Shown here piece after piece: positions 1 through 6,688 of a DNA stretch of 15,082 nucleotides. How positions within the stretch are numbered: position 1 is the stretch's first letter; the number at the start of each line of letters is the position of its first letter. The notes under the pieces are model-generated. The model was not told where the DNA came from, ran no database searches, and saw nothing but the letters and a program-made list of their open reading frames with translations. The translations under genes were made by a program, and so were the position numbers. The stretch comes from Alphaproteobacteria bacterium (GTDB taxonomy: Bacteria > Pseudomonadota > Alphaproteobacteria > GCA-2731375), in assembly GCA_028281075.1 (NCBI GenBank), contig JANQKO010000015.1, positions 1-15,082 on the forward strand. The letters are read 5' to 3'.

Positions 1-267
1 AAGGGCATGATCGAGCCCGGCCAGTGGCGGGTGATCTGGAAATCGCCGAAGCTGCCGGCGAGCCCCTGGGCAATGTCGACCAAGCTGCCTGAGGGCATGC
101 GGGCCGACGTGCAGAACGTCCTGTACCACATGAAGGACAAGGACCCGCACGCCTGGCAGTCGCTGACCGACGGCAAGGCCTCGGGCTACCGCAAGGTGAC
201 GCACGAGGACTATGAGGGCATCGTGCGCATGATCAAGGCCAACCTGGCCAAGCGCCGCACCGGCTGA
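1..267 (+). CDS. phnD: Phosphonate ABC transporter substrate-binding protein PhnD, C-terminal end (partial at 5')
   Basis: The reading frame is open from base 1 and ends in TGA at 265-267, so only the last 88 codons are present. The segment contains a stretch like SPKLPASPWAM, typical of the C-terminal lobe of periplasmic PhnD-type binding proteins that capture phosphonates or phosphate esters for a PhnCDE importer. The identification leans strongly on the two phnE permease genes that follow on the same strand. The ATG at 7 is internal, not a start: the match to the family continues upstream of it. A 13-bp stem-loop follows the stop, before phnE1. An alternative is a PhnD paralogue such as PtxB or the PhoD of PhoCDET systems. 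The signal peptide and most ligand-binding residues lie outside the window. Confidence 0.8.
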   Translation, partial: KGMIEPGQWRVIWKSPKLPASPWAMSTKLPEGMRADVQNVLYHMKDKDPHAWQSLTDGKASGYRKVTHEDYEGIVRMIKANLAKRRTG

Positions 268-279
268 CGACGACGGCGA

Positions 280-320
280 TCCGGGACCGGCCGGCCGGCA
301 TGGCCGCGGCCGGTCCCGGA
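280..320 (+). promoter_or_regulatory. Intercistronic stem-loop between phnD and phnE1
   Basis: A perfect 13-bp stem (280-292 with 308-320) encloses a 15-nt loop that can itself form a GGCC/GGCC mini-stem (293-296 with 302-305). No T-tract follows. It fills most of the 76-bp gap between phnD and phnE1. In ABC-import operons such hairpins after the binding-protein gene commonly protect the upstream message or reduce readthrough, giving more binding protein than permease. That role is inferred from position. Confidence 0.6.
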
Positions 321-343
321 CCCGGCTTGGCAAGCGCATCTCC

Positions 344-1234
344 ATGACGGACAGGATCCAGGTGATCGGCGGCGGTGACGACCCGGTCGCCGCGTTCGAG
401 GCCGCGCGCGACGCCGCGCGGCGCGCCAAGCGGCTGCAGACCGTGGTGGGCCTGGTCCTGTTCGCCCTCGCGGTCGCCGCCTCGGTGCATATCGGCGAGG
501 TCCGGATCGACACCTTCGTCGAAGGCCTGCCCGGGTTCGCCAACTACCTGAACGATATCGCCCCGGTGCTGCGGCCGTCGCACCTGGCCGGCGACCTGGC
601 CGAGTGGTACTGGGCGCTGCCGCGCTGGCTCGGCCTGCTCTGGGATACGGTGCTGATCGCCTTCGTCGGCACGCTGCTGGGCGGCATCGGCGCGCTGGCC
701 TTCTGCTTTCCGGCCTCGCGCAACCTGATGCCGCGCTATCCGATCTATTTCGCCGCCCGCCGCCTGGCCGAGATCGCCCGGGCCGTGCCGGAACTGGTCT
801 ACGCGCTGATCTTCGTCTTCGCCTTCGGCCTGGGGCCGCTGGCCGGGGTGCTGGCGATCGCCGTGCATACGGCCGGCGCGCTGGGCAAGCTGTTCGCCGA
901 GGTCAACGAGAACGTCGATCCGAAACCCATCGAAGGCGTGATCGCGGCCGGCGGCAACTGGTTCCAGATGATCCGCTACGCGGTGATCCCGCAGGTGCTG
1001 CCGAACTACACCAGCTACGGCCTGTTGCGCTTTGAGATCAACGTACGCGGCGCGGCGGTGATCGGCTTCGTCGGCGCCGGCGGCATCGGCCAGGAGCTGA
1101 TGTTCGTGATCCGCGAGTTCATCTACACCGACGTCAGCGCGCTGGTGCTGCTGATCGTCGCCGCCGTCGTCTGCATCGATATCAGTTGCGAGAAGCTGCG
1201 GCACTATCTGATCGGACAGGAGGGCCTGTCGTGA
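344..1234 (+). CDS. phnE1: Phosphonate ABC transporter permease PhnE1
   Basis: Encodes 296 aa, an inner-membrane permease of the PhnE family forming the translocation channel of a PhnCDE importer together with the next gene. Predicted membrane segments lie at about residues 32-50, 97-122, 150-175, 235-250 and 264-281. The cytoplasmic EAA loop, which docks on the ATPase, is at about 196-220 (GVIAAGG... ending VIPQVLP). A C-terminal VGAGGIGQEL stretch is typical of the family. The ATG at 344 has only a weak ribosome site, but no better start lies nearby. The stop overlaps the start of phnE2 (GTGA), so the two permeases are translationally coupled and probably heterodimerise. Two consecutive phnE genes occur in many alphaproteobacterial phn clusters. 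The ATPase gene phnC is presumably upstream, outside the window. Substrate (phosphonate, phosphite or phosphate ester) cannot be read from a permease. Confidence 0.9.
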   Translation: MTDRIQVIGGGDDPVAAFEAARDAARRAKRLQTVVGLVLFALAVAASVHIGEVRIDTFVEGLPGFANYLNDIAPVLRPSHLAGDLAEWYWALPRWLGLLWDTVLIAFVGTLLGGIGALAFCFPASRNLMPRYPIYFAARRLAEIARAVPELVYALIFVFAFGLGPLAGVLAIAVHTAGALGKLFAEVNENVDPKPIEGVIAAGGNWFQMIRYAVIPQVLPNYTSYGLLRFEINVRGAAVIGFVGAGGIGQELMFVIREFIYTDVSALVLLIVAAVVCIDISCEKLRHYLIGQEGLS

Positions 1235-2091
1235 CCCGGCCGTCACCCGCCACATCGCCGACGGCGGCGCTGCGGCAGCGACATCCGCACCTGTTCGGCA
1301 AGACGCCGGCGGAAAAGCTGCGCGACCGGCTGATCCTGGCCGCGGTCGCCGGGTTCAGCCTCTATGCCCTCGCCGCCACGGGCTTCTTCGACCTGGACAG
1401 GATCCTCGGCGGGCTCGGCAAGCTGGGTCACGTGCTGGGCTTCATGCTGCCGCCGGCCCATAACGGTTATTTCTGGGACTTCATGGGCGGCATCCTCGAG
1501 ACGCTGGCCATGGCCTTCCTGGGCACGCTGGCGGCCGCGGTGATGGGCGTGCCGCTGGGTTTCCTCGGCGCCAAGAACGTGGTGCCGCAATGGCTGTTCC
1601 ATTTCGGCCTGCGGCGGATCTTCGACAGCATCCGCGGCATCGACCAGTTGATCTGGGCGCTGATCTTCATCAACGTCGTCGGCCTGGGACCGTTCGCCGG
1701 CATCCTGGCGATCGCCGTCGGCGATACCGGCACCTTCGGCAAGCTGTTCGCCGAGGCGATCGAGAATATCGACAAGCGCCAGGTCGAGGGCGTGCGCGCC
1801 GCCGGCGGCAGCAAGATCCAGGTCATGCGGTTCGGCATCCTGCCGCAGGTGTTCCCGGTGATCCTGAGCCAGGTGCTGTACTACTTCGAATCCAACACCC
1901 GCTCGGCGACGATCCTGGGCATCGTCGGCGCCGGCGGCATCGGCCTGCAGCTCTCCGACCGCATCCGCGTCTACAACTGGGACGAGGCCGCGTTCATCAT
2001 TCTGATGATCCTGGTGACCGTCGCCATCATCGACGCGGGCTCGCGGCACGTGCGCGAGCACTTCATCGGCAAGGCCGAGTACCGGCCGTAG
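1231..2091 (+). CDS. phnE2: Phosphonate ABC transporter permease PhnE2
   Basis: Encodes 286 aa, the second PhnE permease of the importer. I choose the GTG at 1231 because it overlaps the phnE1 stop (GTGA) and has a strong AGGAGGG ribosome site at 1218-1224, six bases away; an ATG at 1186 in the same frame lies inside phnE1 and has no such site. Hydrophobic segments run throughout, and the EAA loop reads VEGVRAAGG followed by GILPQVFP. The VGAGGIG motif near the C terminus is shared with PhnE1, but the N-terminal 40 residues are different and charged (RLRDRL-type). It is the last gene of the operon in this window, with its stop 19 bp from the end of the convergent hydrolase gene. No phnF-M C-P lyase genes follow, so any phosphonate breakdown must be encoded elsewhere or by other enzymes. 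Confidence 0.9.
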   Translation: MTRPSPATSPTAALRQRHPHLFGKTPAEKLRDRLILAAVAGFSLYALAATGFFDLDRILGGLGKLGHVLGFMLPPAHNGYFWDFMGGILETLAMAFLGTLAAAVMGVPLGFLGAKNVVPQWLFHFGLRRIFDSIRGIDQLIWALIFINVVGLGPFAGILAIAVGDTGTFGKLFAEAIENIDKRQVEGVRAAGGSKIQVMRFGILPQVFPVILSQVLYYFESNTRSATILGIVGAGGIGLQLSDRIRVYNWDEAAFIILMILVTVAIIDAGSRHVREHFIGKAEYRP

Positions 2092-2111
2092 CGCGGGATG
2101 CGCGCCCGGCC
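2084..2111. terminator. Shared hairpin between convergent phnE2 and PMH operons
   Basis: GCGCG (2091-2095) pairs with CGCGC (2101-2105) around a 5-nt loop. After a small internal bulge, GGCCG (2084-2088) pairs with CGGCC (2107-2111). The hairpin spans both stop codons of two convergent operons, so a bidirectional termination role is plausible. No T-tract follows on either strand, so it is not a canonical intrinsic terminator. Confidence 0.35.
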
Positions 2112-3652
2112 TAGGCGCGGCGGACGCGCAGGCCGTCGGGGCTGGAGGCGTAGCCGGTGAGCGTGCGCTCGGCATGGGTCTGGCGCCAGGACAGCATCTT
2201 CTGGGCATAGTGCAGCACCTTCGGCGCCATGCCCGGATCGTTGGCCAGGTTGCGGAACTGGTTCGGATCGGCCGAGAGATCGAAGAACAGCGGCGGCAGC
2301 GACGCGAAGTGCACGTATTTGTACTTGCGGTCCTGGATGACGGCGAGCGCGCACTGGTCCATGTGCAGGCCGAGCGCCGATTCCGGCTTGCTGTAGAAAA
2401 TGTCGCGGTAATCGAACTCGTAATGCACTTCCGTCCGCCAGTCGGCCGGCGGCGCGTCATGGCAGAACGGCAGCAGGGATCGGCCGTCGCACTGGCGCGG
2501 AATCTCGGCGCCGAGCCAGGACAGGATCGTCGGCATGGTGTCGATGGTCTCGGTGAAGTGGTCGACGATGGTGCCGCGGGTGCCGTCGGCGGCCTGGGCG
2601 GGATCGCGGATGATCATCGGAATCCGGTAGGACTGATCGAAATAGCCGAGCTTGCCCAGGAGGTAGTGGTCGCCGAGCTGCTCGCCGTGATCGCAGGTGA
2701 AGACGATCAGCGTGTCGTCCCACTGTCCGGTCGCCTTCAGATGCGCGAAGACTCGGCCAAGCTGGTCGTCGATCTCGGACATCAGCCCGTAATAGGTCGC
2801 CCGCATCTGCCGCACCTGGGCTTCCGACATGTCGCGGGCGCGGCCGACGCCGTCGCGGAAAAAGCCGCTCTGGGCCACGTCGTTCAGGTAGAAGGCCAGC
2901 AGCGGATGCTGCTCGGCCTCGGTCTCCCAGCTATCGCCGCGCGCGGGCGGCGGCATGTCGGCGGCGTCGTACATGGCGTGATAGGGCGCCGGCGCGATGA
3001 ACGGCGGATGCGGCCGGTAATAGCCGAGATGCAGCAGCCAGGGATTGCCGCCCCGGGCCTTGAGATAGGTCAGGCCGCGCTCGGTGAACCAGGCCGTGTC
3101 CGACAGCTCGGCCGGAATGCGTGACGGCCGGGCGGTGGCGCCGCGGGCGCCGTTATCCTCGCCGTCCGGCAGCCAGATATCGGCCCGGTCATCGGGCAGG
3201 TCGAAGCCGTTGCCGGCGACCCAGCCGAAATAGCCTTCCATATTGGGCTCGAAGGCGCCGACCGGCCGCCAGCCGTCCATCAGGTCGCCCAGGATCCTGA
3301 AGCGCGGATCGTCCGCCGCCGTGGTGCGCGGGTCGGGCGTGGTCGTGGTGTAGCCGACCAGCGCCGGATCGTAGCCCGCCTTGCGCGCTTCCAGCGCCAG
3401 GTTGGTGTGCCGGGCGTCGAGCGGGATCGTGTTCTGCACCGCCCGGTGGTTCATCATGTACATGCCGGTCAGCAGCGAGGCCCGGCCCGGACCGCAGGGC
3501 ACGGCCTGGGTGAAGTGATTGCGGAAGGTCACGCCCTCGGCGCACAGCATGTCGAGGTTCGGCGTGCGCAGCAGCGGATCGCCCAGCTTCGACAGGATGT
3601 CGCCGCGCCACTGGTCGACGACGATAAGCAGAACGTTCTTCCGGGCTGTCAT
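2111..3652 (-). CDS. pehA: Phosphonate monoester hydrolase / phosphodiesterase (formylglycine alkaline-phosphatase superfamily)
   Basis: Encodes 513 aa, close in length and sequence to what I recall of the Rhizobium leguminosarum and Burkholderia caryophylli phosphonate monoester hydrolases. These hydrolyse phosphonate monoesters and phosphodiesters, with weaker sulfatase activity. The sulfatase signature CGPGR places the formylglycine nucleophile at Cys53. Expected metal and active-site residues are visible: Asp13 (VVDQWR), Asn74, Tyr101, Thr103 (YTTTTPDPRTT), His215 (RPHPPF), Asp321-His322 (DHGEQLGDH) and Lys334. There is no signal peptide, so it acts in the cytoplasm on imported substrate. 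The ATG at 3652 has a GAGGAG ribosome site. It begins 27 bp after ugpC and is the last gene of the ugp operon, the position or role usually served by UgpQ. Cys53 needs maturation by a formylglycine-generating enzyme, not encoded in the window. The family call is firm; the natural substrate is inferred. Confidence 0.93.
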   Translation of the reverse strand: MTARKNVLLIVVDQWRGDILSKLGDPLLRTPNLDMLCAEGVTFRNHFTQAVPCGPGRASLLTGMYMMNHRAVQNTIPLDARHTNLALEARKAGYDPALVGYTTTTPDPRTTAADDPRFRILGDLMDGWRPVGAFEPNMEGYFGWVAGNGFDLPDDRADIWLPDGEDNGARGATARPSRIPAELSDTAWFTERGLTYLKARGGNPWLLHLGYYRPHPPFIAPAPYHAMYDAADMPPPARGDSWETEAEQHPLLAFYLNDVAQSGFFRDGVGRARDMSEAQVRQMRATYYGLMSEIDDQLGRVFAHLKATGQWDDTLIVFTCDHGEQLGDHYLLGKLGYFDQSYRIPMIIRDPAQAADGTRGTIVDHFTETIDTMPTILSWLGAEIPRQCDGRSLLPFCHDAPPADWRTEVHYEFDYRDIFYSKPESALGLHMDQCALAVIQDRKYKYVHFASLPPLFFDLSADPNQFRNLANDPGMAPKVLHYAQKMLSWRQTHAERTLTGYASSPDGLRVRRA

Positions 3653-3679
3653 GCGAGACTACTCCTCAAGACCTGGACA

Positions 3680-4768
3680 TCAGTTGATCCGGGTGCCGCG
3701 TTCGGCATCGAACAGGTGGATGCGGTCACGGTCAATCCGCAGCGGCAGTTGCTCGCCGGCCTGGATCCGGACGATCCCCGGCAGGCGGATGGTCAGCTCG
3801 GGGCCGGCCGCGGCGCCGTCATGGGCCAGGGCGCCATGCACCAGCGTGTCGGCGCCCAGCGGCTCGACCATGGTCGCGGTGACGTGCAGGTCGGCATCCT
3901 CGCCGCCGCAGACCGCGATATGCTCGGGCCGGATGCCGGCCGTCGCCACGCCACCGCCGGCCGTGGCGCCGTTGCCGTTCAGCGCCAGCTCGCCCGAGCC
4001 GTTCAGATGCACCGCGCGGCCGTCGCCGGTGACCTCGCAGGCCAGGAAGTTCATGGCCGGCGAGCCGATGAAGCCGGCGACATAGGCCGACGCGGGACAT
4101 TCGTAGATATCGAGCGGCGCGCCGACCTGCTCGGCGATGCCGGCATTCATCACGATCAGCCGATCGGCCATGGTCATCGCCTCGACCTGGTCATGGGTGA
4201 CGTAGATGCTGGTGGCGCCGAGCTCGCGGTGCAGCTTCTTGATCTCGAGCCGCATCTGCACGCGCAGCTTGGCGTCGAGGTTGGAAAGAGGCTCGTCGAA
4301 CAGGAACGCGGCCGGGTCGCGCACGATGGCGCGGCCCATGGCGACGCGCTGGCGCTGGCCACCGGACAATTGCCGCGGCTTGCGATCCATCAGCTCGCTC
4401 AACTGCAATATCTCGGCCGCGCGCCGCAGCCGGTCGGCGACCTCGCGCTTCGACAGCCGGCGCAGGCGCAGGCCGAACGACATGTTCTGCGCCACCGTCA
4501 TGTGCGGATAGAGGGCATAGTTCTGGAACACCATGGCGATGTCCCGGTCCTTGGGCTCGACCTCGTTGACGACGCGGCCGTCGATGGCGATGTCGCCCGA
4601 GGTGATCGCCTCCAGCCCGGCGATCATCCGCAACAGCGTCGACTTGCCGCAGCCGGACGGACCGACGATGACCACGAACTCGCCGTCGCGGATGAAGACG
4701 CTGACGCCGTGGATGACCTGCGTATCGCCGTAGGATTTGTAAACGTTGCGGATCTCGACGTCGGCCAT
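3680..4768 (-). CDS. ugpC: sn-Glycerol-3-phosphate type ABC transporter ATP-binding protein UgpC
   Basis: Encodes 362 aa (E. coli UgpC is about 356), the ATPase powering the UgpBAEC importer on the inner face of the membrane. Visible motifs are Walker A GPSGCGKST (36-44), signature LSGGQ (134-138), Walker B FLFDEP (155-160), D-loop SNLD and switch His192 (YVTHDQ). A C-terminal MalK/UgpC-like OB/TOBE region follows at about 240-362 (GFIGSPAMNF, GIRPEH). The same frame stays open far upstream across ugpE and ugpA, but the true start is the ATG at 4768 (MADVEIRNVY), preceded by a GGAAGGA ribosome site and lying 14 bp after the ugpE stop. The regulatory C-terminal region of UgpC/MalK proteins can interact with phosphate-signalling partners in E. 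coli; whether that applies here is unknown. A broader carbohydrate-type MalK ATPase is excluded mainly by context. Confidence 0.93.
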   Translation of the reverse strand: MADVEIRNVYKSYGDTQVIHGVSVFIRDGEFVVIVGPSGCGKSTLLRMIAGLEAITSGDIAIDGRVVNEVEPKDRDIAMVFQNYALYPHMTVAQNMSFGLRLRRLSKREVADRLRRAAEILQLSELMDRKPRQLSGGQRQRVAMGRAIVRDPAAFLFDEPLSNLDAKLRVQMRLEIKKLHRELGATSIYVTHDQVEAMTMADRLIVMNAGIAEQVGAPLDIYECPASAYVAGFIGSPAMNFLACEVTGDGRAVHLNGSGELALNGNGATAGGGVATAGIRPEHIAVCGGEDADLHVTATMVEPLGADTLVHGALAHDGAAAGPELTIRLPGIVRIQAGEQLPLRIDRDRIHLFDAERGTRIN

Positions 4769-4782
4769 GGACCAATCCTTCC

Positions 4783-5700
4783 CTATTTCTCGGCGTCGAC
4801 CAGGCCCTTGACGAACCAGCGCTGGAGCAGCAGCACGACGGCGACCGGCGGCAGCGTCGCCAGGATCGCCGTCGCCATGGTCAGGTTCCATTGCGCGTCG
4901 GCGTCCTCGGTCGGCAGCGTGCGGGCGACGCCGATGACCACCGTGGTCATTTCGGGCTCGGTCGTGATCAGAAGCGGCCAGAGATACTGGTTCCAGCCGA
5001 AGATGAAGAGAATCACCGCCAGCGCCGCCATGCTGGTGGTCGACATCGGCAGCAGGATGCGGAAGAAGAACCGCATCGGCCCGGCGCCGTCGATCTTCGC
5101 GGCCTCGCAGAGCTCTTCCGGCACGGTCAGGAAGAACTGCCGGAACAGGAACGTCGCCGTGGCCGACGCGATCAGCGGCAGGATCAGGCCGGTATAGGAA
5201 TCCAGCAGGCTCCATTCCAGGTTGATGTCGACCTCGTGGCCGGCGAGCCAGCCGGCGACGCGCTCGATCGCCAGCAGGTCGATGATGGCCTGGAACGGCG
5301 CCAGCGCGTTCGCCGCGACCTCGAAGGTCGGCACGATGCGCACCTCGACCGGCAGCATCAGCGTAATGAAGATCAGCCAGAAGGCGGTCATCCGGAAGCG
5401 GAAGCGGAAATAGGTGATGGCGAAGGCGGAAAGCAGCGAGATCGCGATCTTGCCGACCGTGACGCCCACCGCCATGACGCCGGAATTGAACAATTGCCGG
5501 CCCAGGCCTTCCTTGTTCCAGGCGTTGGCGAGATTCTCGAACAGATGCCCGCCAGGCAGCAGATAGACGGCGTCGCTCTCGCTGCCGTCGGGCATCGAGG
5601 CGACGATCACGGCGTAGTAGATCGGCATGCAGACGAGGATGGCGCCGACGATCAGCGCGCCGTAGGTCAGCCGGTCGAACCAGTGCGCCCGCTCGATCAT
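4783..5700 (-). CDS. ugpE: Glycerol-3-phosphate type ABC transporter permease UgpE
   Basis: Encodes 305 aa, an inner-membrane permease of the MalG/UgpE family. The N terminus begins MIER before the first membrane segment (about 13-33), closely resembling the MIE start of E. coli UgpE. The EAA loop reads LCEAAKIDGAGPMRFFFRILLP, the sequence that contacts UgpC. It is about 24 residues longer than E. coli UgpE, with an insertion around the second membrane region (AIERVAGWLAGHEVD). The gap to ugpA is 15 bp and to ugpC 14 bp, and the ribosome site is weak, which suggests translational coupling. It pairs with UgpA to form the channel. Confidence 0.92.
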   Translation of the reverse strand: MIERAHWFDRLTYGALIVGAILVCMPIYYAVIVASMPDGSESDAVYLLPGGHLFENLANAWNKEGLGRQLFNSGVMAVGVTVGKIAISLLSAFAITYFRFRFRMTAFWLIFITLMLPVEVRIVPTFEVAANALAPFQAIIDLLAIERVAGWLAGHEVDINLEWSLLDSYTGLILPLIASATATFLFRQFFLTVPEELCEAAKIDGAGPMRFFFRILLPMSTTSMAALAVILFIFGWNQYLWPLLITTEPEMTTVVIGVARTLPTEDADAQWNLTMATAILATLPPVAVVLLLQRWFVKGLVDAEK

Positions 5701-5715
5701 GACGTGCCAGACACA

Positions 5716-6600
5716 TCAGGCATAGCTGACCCGGCGCTCGATATAGCGGAATTGCAGCACGGTCAGCGCGATGACGATGAACATCAGGATCACCGACTGG
5801 GCCGAGGAGGCACCCAGATCCTGGTTCTCGAAACCGTCGGTATAGACCTTGAACACTAGCGTGTTGGTGGCGCCGGCCGGGCCGCCGCCGGTGACCGCGT
5901 GGATGATGCCGAAGGTGTCGAAGAAGGCGTAGACGATGTTGATGACGATCAGAAAGAAGGTCGTCGGCGACAGCAGCGGGATCACCACGTACCAGAGCCG
6001 CTTGCCCGGCCCGGCGCCGTCGATGGCGGCCGCCTCGATCAGGCTTTTCGGGATCGCCTGCAGGCCGGCCAGGAAGAAGACGAAATTGTAGCTGATCTGC
6101 TTCCAGGCCGCGGCGACCACGACCAGCGTCATGGCGTGCGCGCCGTTCAGCAGCGGGTCCCAGTCGACGCCCAGCGCGATCAGCAGCCCGGCGACCGAGC
6201 CGAAGGTCGGATGGAACAGGAAGATCCAGAGCGCGCCGGCGACGGCCGGCGCCACGGCATAGGGCCAGATCAGGGCCGACTTGAACACCAGCACGCCGCG
6301 GATCGCCCGGTCGGCGAACACCGCCATGACGAAGCCCGAGAGCAGGGCGGCGAGCGTGGTCAGCCCGCTGAAGACCAGCGTCACCAGGATCGAATCGTAG
6401 TATTCCGGGCTGACCAGCAGCATCTGGAAGTTTTCCAGCCCGACGAAGATCTGCGTCGCGCCGAACGGATCGCTGAGAAAGAAGCTCTCGTAGATGGCCT
6501 TGCCGGCCGGCCAGAAGAAGAACACCGCCAGGATCAGGAGCTGCGGTCCCAGCAGCAGATAGGGCAGCGACTTGCTGGCGAAGGTAACGCGCTTGATCAC
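5716..6600 (-). CDS. ugpA: Glycerol-3-phosphate type ABC transporter permease UgpA
   Basis: Encodes 294 aa, against 295 in E. coli UgpA. The protein starts at a GTG (6598-6600 on the reverse strand) reading [M]IKRVTFASKSLPYLLLGPQ. First membrane segment is at about 13-33 (ILAVFFFWPAGKAIY). Family stretches include LPYLLLGPQLL, VAPAVAGALWIFLF, WKQISYNFVFFLAGLQ and the EAA loop LIEAAAIDGAGPGKRLW. The C terminus ends in FRYIERRVSYA, as in E. coli. It is separated from ugpB by an 88-bp gap containing a perfect 12-bp hairpin, and from ugpE by 15 bp. Ribosome site GGGAAG is modest, matching a design in which permease is made at lower level than binding protein. Confidence 0.93.
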   Translation of the reverse strand: MIKRVTFASKSLPYLLLGPQLLILAVFFFWPAGKAIYESFFLSDPFGATQIFVGLENFQMLLVSPEYYDSILVTLVFSGLTTLAALLSGFVMAVFADRAIRGVLVFKSALIWPYAVAPAVAGALWIFLFHPTFGSVAGLLIALGVDWDPLLNGAHAMTLVVVAAAWKQISYNFVFFLAGLQAIPKSLIEAAAIDGAGPGKRLWYVVIPLLSPTTFFLIVINIVYAFFDTFGIIHAVTGGGPAGATNTLVFKVYTDGFENQDLGASSAQSVILMFIVIALTVLQFRYIERRVSYA

Positions 6601-6641
6601 AGTCCGCTTCCCGGAAGGGCGGCGGCCGAGGAAACGCCGAC

Positions 6642-6669
6642 GGCTCCGGCGGCGGACGCCGCCGGAGCC
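6642..6669 (-). promoter_or_regulatory. Intercistronic stem-loop between ugpB and ugpA
   Basis: A perfect 12-bp GC-rich stem (6642-6653 with 6658-6669) has a 4-nt loop and lies 19 bp after the ugpB stop. No T-run follows on the - strand. By analogy with the malE-malF gap and other ABC operons, it probably stabilises the ugpB message or partly attenuates the permease genes. The stem is seen; the role is inferred. Confidence 0.65.
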
Positions 6670-6688
6670 CGGACGTCATCGGCCGGCG

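Noticed and set aside
233..1255. 340-aa frame on the - strand opposite phnE1
   Set aside because: GC-rich antisense shadow: low-complexity Asp/Gln/Arg-rich translation with no family resemblance, while the + strand is clearly PhnE.
4891..5859. 322-aa + strand frame opposite ugpE
   Set aside because: Arg/Asp/Gln-rich shadow translation; the - strand encodes recognisable UgpE and UgpA.
4769..6679. Apparent 999-aa fusion upstream of UgpC on the - strand
   Set aside because: The frame stays open by GC bias across ugpE and ugpA. Only the last 362 residues, from ATG 4768, are protein-like.
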